This document shows, one piece after another, positions 22,625 through 34,160 of a DNA stretch of 64,000 bases. The stretch spans positions 770,001-834,000 of the forward strand of contig JAEMWC010000077.1 in the NCBI GenBank assembly GCA_016490735.1. Reading direction: 5' to 3'. The translations under genes and the position numbers were made by a program. The notes beneath the pieces were generated by a model. That model made no database searches. It was not told where the DNA came from and worked only from the letters and a program-made list of their open reading frames with translations. Numbering within the stretch: position 1 is the first letter of the stretch; each line of letters starts with the position of its first letter. Origin of the DNA: Pachyseris speciosa (Eukaryota; Cnidaria; Anthozoa; Scleractinia; Pachyseridae).

Positions 22625-23184
22625 ATGGCTGAAGAAGAGCTGGCAGTGGCAGAAGTTATAAACATGCTGGAAGTAGAAGCAACGGGCGCGCCCTCTGGTG
22701 GTTTTTTCTCAACCCAAGGCCCCGACATTCCTTTTTTCCGCGAGCAGCTGGCCATACTGATGGCGACGGGGAAGGCAAAGGATGCCATCGGCGTGAAACT
22801 GTCGCAAGATCAGGTGAAGCACCTCACCGAGAAAGATGTTGAGAAGTATTACAAAAGGTATGAAACTTACGTAGGCACGAAGACAAGCGAGAACTTGATC
22901 GACAGATTAATTTTTCTTGTGACCAAGGCTGCAGGGTCGTTCATCAAAATCAAAGACATTGAGGCTTATCGAAAAGAGATAAAAGAAGACTTCATAATTA
23001 GTAAATAGCTCTCCTGCTTGGTTGGCGGCCTTTCTTTGAGGTTCGGCCGATGGCTTGCTGTCGCCAACACAGCGCTGATGACTGCAAAACACATTGATTT
23101 TACCGGCTCAGAGGATGTGCAGCATGATCCAGTAACGATTGCTGAACAAATTCCTGGGCAATCCTCAGCAACTGCTAAATAATT
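22625..23184 (+). pseudogene. Unknown remnant-1 protein with in-frame stop
   Basis: The frame from ATG 22625 (MAEEELAVAEVINMLEVEA) gives 127 residues with amphipathic helices and a Lys-rich C-terminal half; a TAG at 23006-23008 then interrupts, and the same frame continues to 23184. I do not recognise the family. It is helical, without a signal peptide, and follows the ATPase closely, so it is probably another virion or assembly protein of the Polinton. Confidence 0.45.
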
Positions 23185-23266
23185 TCTGACAATTGCTAAG
23201 CAACTGCTGACTTTTGCTCATTATTTGCAGGCAAATTGAAAATTTCTCTTGTAGTATATCTCCACA

Positions 23267-23761
23267 ATGTCGGCTGCACAACCTGAAGCACCGGCTGACG
23301 AAACAAAGTCACCGCCTCCATCCAGTGAACAACTTACTTCACCTGCCCCAACCACAGAGCCCCCGAAAAACCCCAAACGGGTTGCTTAGGGCAAGGCGGC
23401 GGCTGAAAGAAACAGACAGGCTCGAGAAGCACAGAAAAAAGCTGTGGCAGAAGCCAATATCATAATTGCTGACAACAAAGCCAAAAAGGCCGCCGAAAAG
23501 GCTGCTGCGGATGCTGCTCCAACCGCCTCGGTGCAGGAGGCTGCACCGATAGACACAGGCGGCATTTCTTTCGGTACCTTTCTAACTGTGGCTGGGCTTA
23601 TTGTTAGGGTGGCCGGCGTTTATTATCAGCGTGAAGCGATACAAGAAAGGCTTCAGTCTTTGGCTCCACGAAAAAAGGAAAGCGCCCCGAGCCCGCCTGT
23701 TCCAAGCGAGCCCGCTACTGTAATGCCGCGGAGGAAAGGGGGGAAAAATCACATAGAATAA
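23267..23761 (+). pseudogene. Unknown Ala/Lys/Pro-rich membrane protein with in-frame stop
   Basis: Starting at ATG 23267 the frame encodes a Pro/Ser/Glu-rich N-terminus, then a TAG at 23387-23389. Beyond it come an Ala/Lys-rich helix (KAAEKAAADAA), one likely membrane segment (GGISFGTFLTVAGLIVRVAG) and a basic Pro-rich tail. Low-complexity flanks with one membrane span are the only recognisable features. Role unknown; it belongs to the run of small membrane proteins after the ATPase. Confidence 0.45.
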
Positions 23762-23790
23762 TTTTCTTTTGAAGGTTTGCAAGCAGGTAT

Positions 23791-23934
23791 ATGGCGATGA
23801 GCCTTGAGTCGTTTTGTGCCGGCTTTGTTGTTGGGTTTGTTTTGCTTTTTGGGTGGGCTTTTGTGGCTTTTGGAATAGAAGAAAAAATCCAAAATGCTTT
23901 TCATGAAGGCCATCACTGTGGGTTGAGTATATGA
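23791..23934 (+). CDS. Small single-span membrane protein (47 aa)
   Basis: ATG at 23791 opens a frame of 47 codons. The protein is one hydrophobic helix (FCAGFVVGFVLLFGWAFVAF) between a short N-terminus and a charged, His-containing tail. It is the only small frame in this run, together with the next gene, without an obvious break. Small single-span membrane proteins are common among Polintons and related viruses, but I cannot name a family. Its membership in remnant 1 follows from position and spacing. Confidence 0.45.
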   Translation: MAMSLESFCAGFVVGFVLLFGWAFVAFGIEEKIQNAFHEGHHCGLSI

Positions 23935-24017
23935 AGAATCATCACAAAAGTGATGATGACAAAAAATGCGAGGACGAGTTAAAATAATTTTCAGTTTAAA
24001 CTTGGCATTATATTGGC

Positions 24018-24245
24018 ATGTCAGCCAAGGAGAACAAGCTTGTCAAAACGGTTATGGATGGGGTGACTATCACCGCCCTGGTTACTGGCATTGGTTGGCT
24101 TGGGAAGAAAGTTATAAAAGAAAATTTCATATCCGACCCAAGCAGCAGTCTTACCAACTTTTTTGAATTCACTGCGGTTGTTGCGGGCGCTATCGCGCTC
24201 AGAGAATATCTCGTTGACGAAAAAATACTTCCCATCAGAGTTTGA
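24018..24245 (+). CDS. Small membrane protein (75 aa)
   Basis: A 75-residue frame with ATG at 24018. It has a basic start (MSAKENKLVKTVMDG), a hydrophobic stretch (VTITALVTGIGWLGKKVI) and a second hydrophobic segment (FEFTAVVAGAIAL), so two membrane-associated helices are likely. No family is recognised. It lies between other small membrane genes of the old Polinton and appears unbroken, though the element as a whole is dead. Confidence 0.45.
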   Translation: MSAKENKLVKTVMDGVTITALVTGIGWLGKKVIKENFISDPSSSLTNFFEFTAVVAGAIALREYLVDEKILPIRV

Positions 24246-24275
24246 TGATTTAAAAAATGAATTGTACTATACAAC

Positions 24276-24715
24276 ATGGCAACCATAGCAATCATGGTTG
24301 GCGGAGTGGTTCTCAATGCTGCAACATTCATCGGCGGCAATTATCTTGCTAAGGAGCTTGGCGGTGGCGACGACGCCGCGCTTGACGAAAAAAAGCGCCA
24401 CGACAAGGCTCTCGAGGATTACCAGGTGGCTTATGCGAAATACAACCGCCAGCGCACCCAGCTCCTTGACTGGAGCTAGACAAACGCGCAAATCAAAGAG
24501 CAGGCCAAGCAGAACTTCAGCAACACCGACTACGCTTTCAAACTTTATAACCAGGCACACCCCAACCAACGTATCGCTAAGCTGAAAGAACCTAAGTTTT
24601 CCGATTTTTACCAGCCGAGCGAGCAGCAAAAAAGGGCGAGCTTGTTTTTTTGGGCGCGGGGACTCTCGCTGTGGGTTATGCTCTTTTCATTTCCTTTGAA
24701 ATTTTATGAATCCTT
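24276..24715 (+). pseudogene. Unknown two-helix membrane protein with in-frame stop
   Basis: From ATG 24276 the frame gives a hydrophobic N-terminal helix (MATIAIMVGGVVLNAATFIGG), then a charged helical region with Asp/Lys/Tyr. A TAG at 24477-24479 interrupts, and the frame continues to a second hydrophobic segment rich in Trp, Leu and Phe near 24640-24700. The former protein would have had membrane helices at both ends and a soluble coil between them. Function unknown. Confidence 0.45.
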
Positions 24716-24912
24716 TTATAATGGACGTCGCGCAGCGTTACAGGTGTTATTGTGAAACGGCTTAAAATCAAATTGACCTTCTTGTGGGCCAGTGGAACGA
24801 AACCGAATCCTACGCCTGGATCCCCCAGTTAGGCGAGTTGTTTTCTAAACTAACGAAGCTTTTGGAAGCAAACCCCGAACTATTCAACTGGCCTTTTTTA
24901 CCAGAAAATTAA
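24706..24912 (+). pseudogene. Small unknown remnant-1 gene with in-frame stop
   Basis: ATG at 24706 (MNPFIMDVAQRYRCYCETA) is followed after 19 codons by a stop, and the same frame continues for 48 codons to TAA 24910-24912. The protein would be short and helical, with Trp-Ile-Pro and Leu-Glu patterns. No family recognised. Listed because start, spacing and uninterrupted remainder look like a former gene. Confidence 0.35.
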
Positions 24913-25047
24913 CAGATTTGTTAAAAAATGAAAAAAAAATTGCAGAAAAACACGGCAAATAGGGCCCCAAAGCAACTTGAAGATTTAAACCAGTAAATTA
25001 AATCCGCTGCTTTTCGTTTCCTTTGATGTTTTATAATTTATTGAAAT

Positions 25048-26047
25048 ATGGACGCCAAACTCGCGAAGGTCTATGACAGCCCCGGAGGGCTACTGGATAG
25101 GTATCGCCGCGATTAAAAAAAAAAACAGGCTGAAGCTGCAAAGATATCAGAGGACAACGCAAAAAAGTGGCTCATCGAGCAGGCGCTTTGGCAGATTTAT
25201 CCTCCGGCGCCTCGGCGCATTCCTCGGCCGAAGTTCGATGTTTTCATCCCCAACAAGGTGCACCAAGCTTACCTTCTTTTTTTGCCGCATGGCAAACTCC
25301 CCCGCGGGCGCAAAGTTTACAAGTACGCTCTTACAATTGTCGACGTTGCTAGCCGCTACAAAGAGGCCGAACCTTTAACCTCGAAAAATTCTGACGAGGT
25401 CGCAGCAGCATTTCGCAAAATTTACAAAAGCTCGCCTCTCAAATGGCCGGAAATGCTCCAGGTTGATCCTGGCGTGAATTTATGGGTGATGTTACGGAAG
25501 AGATGGGAAACCACAAAACCTATATCCGGCGCGGGCACCCCCAAATTCACAGCGACCAGGCTATTGTCGAGCGTTTCAACCGCACACTGGCTGAGCGCCT
25601 GTTTGGTTACCAGTATGCTGTGGAAATGCGTTTGCAGGAAGGACAGCTTTATGTCGCATGGGTGAAACTGCTTCCAGAGGTTGTTGCGTCTTTGAACAAC
25701 GAGGAAACAAGCCTGACTGGGAGGAAGCCAGCGGTTGCAGTCAAAGAAAAGGCAATTGTTTCCAAGCCTTCAACTCCATATCAAAGACCCGTGGGGGAGC
25801 GTGAAATGCAGCTCTCCCCTCGTGTAAATGTTCGTTATCTTTACCAACCGGGCGAGCTGGAGGGTGGCAAAAAAGAACCACAGATCCTGTCTGGTCTTTG
25901 AAAGTCTTCAAAATTGAAAGAACTGTCGTGAAACCTGGCACGCCTGTTTTTTACTATCTGCACGACGGATCCAAACGCAGTTTCGTGCGCGAAGAGCTGT
26001 TAGTTGTTCCGCCAAACACAGTGCTACCCCCCGAAAACCTCATCTAA
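25048..26047 (+). pseudogene. Broken retroviral-type integrase of Polinton remnant 1
   Basis: Frames at 25048, 25258 and 25482-25901 carry pieces of an integrase core. YALTIVDVASRYKEA contains the first catalytic Asp. A VDPG stretch carries the second; the downstream frame contains VERFNRTLAERLFGY with the catalytic Glu. There is a stop at codon 23, a frameshift near 25265 and another near 25480. The end (FVREELLVVPPNTVLPPENL) resembles the tail after the C-terminal DNA-binding domain. In Polintons the integrase inserts the element and makes 6-bp target duplications. This copy cannot be active. Confidence 0.8.
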
Positions 26048-27975
26048 CCATTCCATAATGCCTTCCATTTTGCATCAGTCGGCGTTGGTGGAGGTGGGTT
26101 AGATCTTAAGACCTCATCTAACAGTTCCATGACGCCTCCCATTTCTGCATCAGTCGACGGAGGGTTATACCCGAAGGCGTTTGTGTTGACGCCATCCTCT
26201 TCTATCCACCTTTTCGAATCAAATGAAGAAAGAGAGGTCTTGTTTACGTTCATGCCAAAGATGTGGTGCCCTTCGCTACGAAGAATGTTCATCCCGTGTG
26301 TCAGTTGTTTCTTGCCGAAGAGGGTTTCTTTGTACTGTTCGTGCAGGATTTCCTTTTTGACCACGTTCTTTTTCACGCCTTTGGCTCTTTCATGTTTTTT
26401 TTCGTCGGCTCTGATGATTGAGTACATCTTCGGGCGTAAACACACACACTCAGCGATCGGGGTCCCTGCACACTTGTCTTTCATTTTGCCAGAATCTTTT
26501 TGTTGGTTTCTGAATGCAGCGAATGGTCTTTCGGGTAGTCGCTTGTGTCAAAGAGATGTTGACCAAGGCAGCCTTCGGGCTACATGTCTTTGTAAATGTC
26601 CTCTGTTTTAATTTAGAGCAGGAAGCTGTCTGTATCTGTGTACAATAGCTCACATCTCTTTCCATACTGCTTTTACAAGATGTTGTAGAAAAATTCATAC
26701 GTCAGCAGTTTACTGTTTCCCCAGTATCGTCATCCCCGTATAAACCGGTTTGTTGAGACAGAGCTTGCTTTTGCGCATTCTTATCCCAGCAAGATCGCTC
26801 GCAAAGAACTCGTGCCTTGATTACAGGGGTTTGCAGTCAGTTTCCTCAGCTTGGTTTCTCGTGGGGCGCACCAGTTTTACACGTGTGCGGTTGCGCAAGT
26901 TTTCCATGGTTTTCCCGAAGACAGAGTTGTTCACCAGCTTGTAAAAGTCTTTTTCGAACGTGCTTTTGGCATTCTTTCTGAAATCGGTGTTCATCCTTAT
27001 GTAAGGCTCCATCCAGCGTTTTTGTTCGAACTCCAACACTCTGTCGACTTTCTTGAGCCTCATGCCCTGTTTCAAGTAAAACTGAAGGTTGCGGTAGTGC
27101 ACAACGTAGTTCTTTTTGTCCTGCAACGTCAGCAAAAGCTTTTGGCAGTCTGGTGGGTTGAGACGTAGGTCTTCTATCATTCTCTTTCGGTATGAAGACA
27201 GCCATTCTTTTTTCGCGACCTTTTTCTCAGGAGCAAGGGGATAGCTGTTGTGCTCTTCGTGAAGCTCTTGGGGGTATTCGAGGTCTACTTCGAAGATAAA
27301 ACCCTTTTTTTCTTCAATCTCAAGAATTTCGTCCTCTGCCGGAATCCAACCGCTCCACTTGAATTTGCCCACTGGGAGAGCCTTGCTCATCGCCCAACCG
27401 TACAGGTTGTTGGCGTCGAGATCCAAGATGAATGTGGTTAGTTTGCTTTCGTCAAAGCCTGGCACCAGAGGATTGTTGGCTTTTGCGAACCTTTTGCTGA
27501 CCATTGAGATGCCGCCGCGCATTCCTTGTTCTATGAACAGGTGAATGTCAATGTCTGTCAGGAGTTCAAGCTCGATGCCTGTCTTTTTCAAGAACGCGTC
27601 GCATGACAAGCCGGGTGATGTGTAATAGTGGGCTGGATCCAGGCCGTACTGCATTTGGCAAAGATCGCGGAAGCATTCTTTGTCTCTGTTTCGAACGCTT
27701 ACGATTGCTTTTTTGTTTGCTAATTTTTTGAGTGTCGGAATGTAAGTACCACCTCTTAAGGGTTGATATTTTGCAACATTAACATAGGCAATTAAGATTC
27801 TATCAATAGCCCATCCTGATCCTCGCTCTGACCAATTATCTATGTCTCCGTTAATCTTGCCAACAAATAGGTCAAATCTTTGGTCAAATTGTTGGTTAAG
27901 GTTTGCCTTTGTGTAAACAAATGCCAGGTCTTCAAAGTAGTGTCTTTGTTTTTCTTCTTCCATTTCCCCATTTTC
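26044..27975 (-). pseudogene. Internally deleted type-B DNA polymerase of Polinton remnant 1
   Basis: Reading leftward, the frame 27975-26821 holds the conserved N-terminal SGW...YVNVAKYQPLRGGTYI segment, then jumps at RDKECF directly to the GLDPAHYYTSPGLS segment. Thus the whole 3'-5' exonuclease region present in the intact polymerase of this window is missing. Palm motif A (DLDANNLYGWAMS) and motif B (KLVNNSVFGKTMEN) remain. The DTDS motif is in another frame near 26645, and the last part is in 26484-26044. The 5' end is replaced by a SINE. Clearly inactive. Confidence 0.85.
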
Positions 27976-28143
27976 GTTTTGCCGGTAGAGCGCTGCACCG
28001 GTATCGTTTTGTCGGTAGAGCGCTGCACCGGTATCGCAGAGGTCTTGAGTTTGAATCCCGTTTAAGCCTGATTTTTTTTCTGGCTTTATTTTCACTACTG
28101 CTTAAGTAGTGTTCATAACTGCGATGATCAGTCACATATTTAA
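27975..28143 (+). mobile_element. tRNA-derived SINE, family 1, truncating the polymerase remnant
   Basis: Same head and body as the minus-strand SINE at 13741-13886: GAATCCCGTTTAAGCCTGA, then GGCTTTATTTTCACTACTGC and ACTGCGATGATCAGTCACAT. The head is itself duplicated: GGTAGAGCGCTGCACCGGTA occurs at about 27981 and 28012. The SINE forms the right edge of the polymerase remnant. Confidence 0.85.
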
Positions 28144-28145
28144 TA

Positions 28146-28959
28146 CACAAACGTCTGTAATGATTCTAATTAAAAATTATGGACGACACATTCTGGATGG
28201 ACCCTTTTTATCCGCATGCATGAATGAATGAAGGAAAACTTTATTTAATTGTGTATGTTTTTAACTAAAAGCTAATGGGGGACACTGTAAAATAATTAAC
28301 TAAATACCATATGCAGATCAATAGATTGATTAAGAATTATAATTTTATGAATAAAGAAGTTGTACATTTGTTGTTTTCGTTCAACGCTTATTTAATAATT
28401 AGTCTCAATACTTGGATGAATTCAGGATATATATTCAATTTTTTTTCTTCTTCTTCTTTCTATATTTAATTTTGTTTTCTTCGTCTTTTTTAACAATTTA
28501 CCTCGGCTTGCCTTACTTTTGCCACAGAGATCTTTTTCCGAAGATTGTTTTATCGGCTATTTTTGCAGATTGAAATGCAAAACTGATAGTTGTCTTTATG
28601 CAAATTATCAACTGTCGGCCGGTCAATGACGTGACATCCAGTAAGAAAAACTTTGTGTTCAATTACTTTATCTGCTCAAGTTTACAACAGATTTAAATAG
28701 AATTAATAAACGTAACTTTAAGCGCGAAGAACACGGTGTTTCGTTGTCTTCCTTTCCTTTTGTTCTCATCATACGACGAATTTTACCCATCTATTGCATT
28801 CACGAGTTGGCTCGTACGAGCCTTTAATAATTTGTGGAAATAAATGGACGAAGAACGAGTTTTAATCTCATTACCATAATGAACGGTTTTACAGGGATAA
28901 ATAAGACGCTCTAACATATTTCACATACAAATACGTATACTTTATTTACCCTCAGATTT
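28146..28959. other. AT-rich non-coding stretch
   Basis: No long frame, RNA gene or structured repeat seen. Confidence 0.4.
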
Positions 28960-29310
28960 TTGAGTAGCTTCTACAGCTCATGTATCGGAACATTAATCAA
29001 CCCAACCATCACATAAGAGATAGACAACCACACCGAGAACTACGTCCCCTACTCTTTTCGAACAGTGTGTACAAAACCGTGCTCTTTAACGTCCCACATT
29101 ACGAAGAGTTGTGAGACGGGACCTACGGTTTATCGTCCTTTTCCAATAAGACTACAAAGTCTAACCATTTGCAGATGTAATTACAAAGGAAGCACTTTCT
29201 CCTCAATTATTTAAAGACCCAGAGTATTGGTCCGGCCGGGGTTTCAACCCGCAACCTCCCGCACGATAGTCCGGTGCTCTATCAACTGAGCTAACCGGTC
29301 GGCGATAAAG
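28960..29310 (-). mobile_element. tRNA-derived SINE, family 3
   Basis: On the minus strand from about 29302 a tRNA-like head reads GACCGGTTAGCTCAGTTGAT with a degenerate B box (GGTTGAAACCC) and paired GCCGG ends. A body of about 200 bp follows (complement of GGGACCTACGGTTTATCGTC). A CAA/AAC microsatellite lies just beyond the head at about 29338. One copy only in the window, so the family call is less certain than for families 1 and 2. Confidence 0.6.
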
Positions 29311-30766
29311 CCAACATGAGCTACAAACAAACATGAACTACAACAACAACAACAACAACAAACAAACATTGCTAGCTTAATTTGCTAGCTTAATTTGAGT
29401 TATAGTATTTACAAAAAAAAAGATAATAATAATTAGTCTTCCATGTGGGATAGAATTTACCTTAGTTATTTAATAATTACTAACAGTGAAACTGTAATGT
29501 GATCTAAAATGTTAACAATTATTATTTTAAGAGCCACGGATCTAACCCTCGGACGTACAGGGGGGGGGGGTGCCACCCCCCCTCCCTCCTAAGGTTTTTT
29601 TTTTTTTAAGATTTTGCCAAGACATCTTTTCTGAAAAATTGGTGAAAATCGACGGGTAGATGCATGAGATGTTAAAAGACAAGTGAAGTGTTGTTCGAAG
29701 TTGTTATGAAGTCTGAAATAATTAAAATCTTAAAGTAGGAAAGGGAAGTAACATTAAGTTACATTAAATCATTTTTTACATGTTCAGCTGTTCCAAACTG
29801 TAAGTTGTGAGTAAAAGGTTTTATTTTGTCAAGAAAAACCAACGTTAGACTGAAAAAAAGTGTTCAATCACAAAAAAATCTGTCGTATTGGATGACGTCA
29901 TAGGCCCCAGCAACGCAATTTGCATATATAACCCATAATATTAATCTAGTCGTGTTGTAGAAGACATAACAGGTTATTGGCGGTATAACCTTTCAAAGTA
30001 TCTTAACCCAACGAAAACCCAGGGGGGTTCCTCCCACCCCTCCCCCCGACTTGTACCACGGTGGGGGGATGAGTTTGCTTGGTTAGTTACATGAACACGC
30101 GTAAACACCTATTGTTATTTGTGCACGATCAACCCCCGAAATAGCAAACAAAACATACAACAAAGACTTTTGCTAGGTTTCATAACCATTTCCCTCTATT
30201 AACTATGATTTAAGCTAAAGCTGTCCCTATAACAGTAGAAGCGCATTCACTGTATAACATTACAGAACAGAAAATAACTGTAGAATACAAGTTACCGGAT
30301 ACTGCATAGGATCTAAGTTATGTTATTTAGAGACCAGTATGTCATAATCACATTTAGCTCCTCTACAAGTCGCGTGCCCGGAGAAGTTATGTTATTATGT
30401 CAATTTCGTATTAACGCAATAAAGCAGATATCTGGTCATTATCTGTGCTCAGAAAAACTTAGTTTTGGACAAAGGTTTCAGATTTTGGCAGCAACTGTTT
30501 TTGAGTTTTTCAACTTTTGGTCAGTTTTGGAGCAACTTTTTTCTGCAATTTACCAGTAAGCCTAATGGTTACTGACTATGTTGATTTTCAATGAAAGACG
30601 AAAAAAAGAAGCGTAGTAATATATACTACTTAGGAGCTCACGCGCAGCGCGACACCGCGAAACCCCGGGCGACCCAATTAAGGAAGGCGACCAAAGGGTT
30701 ACTACATCTTGCGGAAAGAGGAGCGCAGAAGAGAGCGCCCCGTTGAACAAGCGCTGCCGCGTGTCC
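29311..30766. other. Non-coding stretch, simple repeats
   Basis: Includes an ACA/CAA microsatellite (about 29338-29362), G- and C-runs at 29562-29582 and 30045-30068. No gene is supported. Confidence 0.4.
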
Positions 30767-31421
30767 ATGGAGCGCCCGAGGGGATACCCTTTTAAACAAC
30801 CCCACCCTTTTCAACAATCACACCCCCAGGCATATTCCATGAGTATCAATACCTCTGACAACTCAATCATGTCGGCGTTTCACCCTTTTGATCAAGGGTC
30901 GGAATTAACCAACCGAAGGAAAAAATTTTCCGGTTTGTATATGGCGCCTCCGCGAGAACGCCCCTTTAAACAATCACATCCACCAAATATTACCACAAGT
31001 GTCAACACATCTGATTACTCCATGACTCCTGAAGACGAACAAGCTATTGAAGTATTTTTAAACCAAGCTCTTGCGAAACTTGAGCAAGTGTCTGTTCGCT
31101 TGGGACGAACTATCGCCCCAAATTTGATGGACGCCCCCATTCTCGAAAAGCGTCTTCGAACCATTTCACCCACAACCCTTTCACCCACAAGCGCCCCCAC
31201 GGAAGCGAAAGGCTCAAGTCAAACCAAGTCTTTTGAAGGAGTTTGATCCCTTTCCTTTTGTGCCCCTTTCGAAGAAAACAAAACACAGAGACCTTGTGCG
31301 GTTGTTGGAAGTGCGGCCCAAGACTGTGGGAGAAACAAAAGGGCGGCGATTAATCAGTTGGCGAATGAGTGAAAATTTGGACAAAGATCTCACACCAACT
31401 TTCATGAGCAAAATTCATTAA
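30767..31421 (+). pseudogene. Broken Pro/Ser/Thr-rich gene upstream of polymerase remnant 2
   Basis: The frame from ATG 30767 is rich in Pro, His, Gln and Ser, with two similar FKQ-SHP-type segments and a short helix (EDEQAIEVFLNQALAKLEQ). It stops at 31246; a shifted frame (31233-31421, ending TPTFMSKIH) continues with basic residues. I read the two as parts of the N-terminal region of the same former gene as the following polymerase, or of a separate virion gene. No domain is recognised. Confidence 0.4.
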
Positions 31422-31449
31422 CAAGCGCGCACCACTTTTTACACAAGGC

Positions 31450-34160
31450 ATGCTTATTCATACCGGCTCAGAAACATTGAAAATGGTTCCTTGATGTTGC
31501 AGTATGAAAATCCCCATCTCGGTTCCCCTTGGATCCAAAGATTGAGTAAAGCGGAAGATTGGTTAGCACAAAAAGAGGAGGGTCGTTTGAGAATTGAACG
31601 TGTCAAAAGACCAAACACGAAATGGGTTTTCGATGGGTTTGAAAATGTTGACATGAAGGTTGTTTTTGATCACGCCCCATTGTTGGGAACAGGGCCTTTG
31701 CCTGATTGGTTGTGCAACATTGCGCGAGGGCGGAGGGCGTGCAGGCCCAATTGTCGCTCTGGACACCTTTCAGGACAACCTTTGTTTGTGGCGATGCATC
31801 GCGGTTTATCGAGGCGTCAGATCAGATTGCTCTACAACAAGAGCGCGTCAGCTCGCTGAAAGTTGGTTTCACCTGTCGAGATTGCCCCAAGACGTCGCTC
31901 GATGAATTGGACAAAGTCGAGCAGCACCTCAACAAAGGAAAACCCCTTGATGAGTGGCTTGGCATCCGCGTTTACGAGCCAGAGTGAACAGATGGGGAAG
32001 AAGTCATTTGGCACCTCAAGCGAAACGCACCAGCAAAGTTGAAAAACGTGACAATCGGTGTGTTTGATGGGCACGTGTTTCTCATAAAGAACATTGAAAA
32101 GTTGGCGAAAGTGTACGCATGTGTTCACTGTCGCGCAAGATTCACACAAGCTGGCAATCTTCAGCGACACAATCAAACCTGTTCCAAAGGTGAGACACGA
32201 ATTATCTGTCCAAATGAAAAAGTTGAAGCGATCCTTGTTCCCCGACAAAAGCATTTTCGCCGCCCCCCACCAATTGGCTTGAGAGAGAAGCTCGTCGGCG
32301 AAAAATTCATATCCATCACGCGATGTGTGGGCATGGTGGAGAAAGATGGGTTGAAGGAGCCCTTGTTGACGGTTTTCAAACCACCCCACCTCCCCACGAG
32401 CACAGTTTTCCAGTACCACGGATGTCATTTCCATGGGTGTCCATAGTGTTTTTCAGATCGCAACACAACCATTCTTGCCAGTTCGAAAAAGAAAACCGGT
32501 GAAAAAGTGATGAAAACCTAGGCCGGTTTCAATGTTGTTGAGGGGTTGGCTTGTGAAGTTGGGCGCGACAGTCGCAAACCACAAATTTTCACAAAAAATT
32601 TCCCACACGCGATTCTGTACGATTTCGAGGCCTTTGGGGATAAAAATTACCGAAAAGAGCCGACTGACACATTGACATTCGAAAACGCACACGTGCCAAT
32701 TTCTGCCTTCATTGGCGATACACTCGAACGGAGCCCAACTAACATTTGTAAGCGAAACCCGAAAGAGCTGCTCCGCAAGTTCGTGGAAGAGTTGGAGCGG
32801 CGGGGAAAAAACATTCGGGAAAAGGTACGAGCGGAGTTCATTCCCGAAGACATTCACCTGCTGCCGAGAAGCCGCCGCGCCAAAATTGAGGAATGGTGCG
32901 ACCAGGTGCCAGTCCTCGGATTTAGCTCAGGCCGGTTCGATCTCAACCTTATCAAAGGATATTTCGTGGAGCAAATGAGTGAGACCACCACCAACATCAA
33001 AGTGGCAAAAGACGCCAACAAAATTATGTTCTTGTTGACAGAATAGTTTCGCTTCCTTGATATCATCAACCATCTTGGTCAGGGAACAGGTTATGACAAG
33101 TGGGTGAAAGCTTACGACTGCGCAGCCCATAAATCGTGGTTTCCATAGGAGTGGTTTGATTCACCGGAAAAAAACTGGACTTCCCTGGTCTCCCTCTTAC
33201 CTCTTCTGGTACTCGCGGTTGGACGAAAAATACCCGCTGTCGATGAAAGAATTCGAACAGTGCCAGCGGCTTTTCAAAGAAAAAGGAATGCGAATCTTCG
33301 CGGACTGGCTGCGCCATTACATCAATCTGGATGTGGTCCCGGGGTTGGAAGCATTGGAAAAATTGCGAGCCTTTTACACCGCAAAAGGTATCGACATCCT
33401 CAAAGACGCTGTCAGTATTCCCGGAGTTTCCTTTCACTACCTCATGCGGGGTCGCTGGAGTGGGGAGCCGAACTTTGGATCCCCAGCGAGGAAGAGTACG
33501 CGATGTTGAAAGTCGGAGGACCAAGCTTCATGTTCACGCGGCATCACGAAGTGGGCATCACGAAGATCCAATCACACAAAATTGCCAACCCGAAACCCTG
33601 CCGAAAAATTCTCGGTTATGACGCCAATGCTTTGTATTTGTCGGCCATGCGCCAAGACATGCCTTGTGGAAAGGGGGAGATCGTGAATTATCCGGGATTG
33701 ATTGCAACTGGAATGGCCCCCACTTTCACAGAACGGCTGACTCTTGGTTTGGGCTCTCTGAGGTTGACATTGAGATTCCCCGACATCTTCACCAGAAGTT
33801 CGAAGAAATGTGTCCCTTCTTCATAAACAAACAGGTGCCAGCTGAAGTTGTGCGGAAGCACATGTCGGATTACCTGCAACGCACCTGAAGGACCCGCGGA
33901 ACTGGAAAGAAGTTGATGGGCGCGCTGTCTGCTGAAAAGATGTTGGTGTACGCCCCACTTCTGAAGTGGTAAGCGAATCTGGGCGCGGTCATCAAAGCGG
34001 TGCACCGAACAATCGACTATCAGCCGAAGAAAATCTTCACCTGGTTCGTCGAGCAAATAACAACAGCATGCCGCACCGGAGACGCGAAAAAAGCAAGGCG
34101 CTACTCGCGGAGGTTTTCAAACTGTTGGGGAACAGCGCGTAGGAGAAAACGATGAAGCTG
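31450..34160 (+). pseudogene. Broken type-B DNA polymerase of a second lineage (remnant 2)
   Basis: Successive frames carry a C2H2 finger (YACVHCRARFTQAGNLQRHNQTC, about 32115-32180), an exonuclease-like ILYDFEAFGDK (about 32610), GFSSGRFDLNLIKGYF (about 32920) and palm motif A GYDANALYLSAM (about 33615). A segment matching motif B (LGNSA...KTMK) near 34125 ends the recognisable part; the catalytic DTD motif is not seen. At least eight breaks occur: stops near 31984, 32443, 32520, 33043 and 33146 plus several frameshifts. This is the organellar/viral type-B polymerase family, but clearly different from the two other polymerases here. Source element unknown; Polinton-related is likely. Confidence 0.7.

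Larger units (their letters stand above)
15950..27975. mobile_element. Old degraded Polinton (remnant 1)
   Basis: The block contains, in order, a penton-like minor capsid gene, a large membrane-anchored protein, a coiled-coil protein, the major capsid gene, packaging ATPase, several small membrane proteins, an integrase and a protein-primed type-B DNA polymerase. Every larger gene has stop codons or frameshifts. Terminal inverted repeats and target duplication could not be found; the right side is replaced by a SINE at 27975 and the left side fades around 15.95 kb. Composition is more GC-rich than the intact Polinton at 41098-60544 and gene order differs, so it is a different lineage. Confidence 0.85.

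Noticed and set aside
13741..28143. Inverted SINE copies as terminal inverted repeats of Polinton remnant 1
   Set aside because: They are tRNA-derived SINEs in opposite orientation by chance; Polinton ends would not contain tRNA boxes.
29218..29302. tRNA gene on the minus strand
   Set aside because: Degenerate B box and irregular anticodon arm; a SINE-like body follows.
28850..30740. Remnant 2 and remnant 1 as one element
   Set aside because: Different polymerase types on opposite strands and an intervening SINE; no shared ends.
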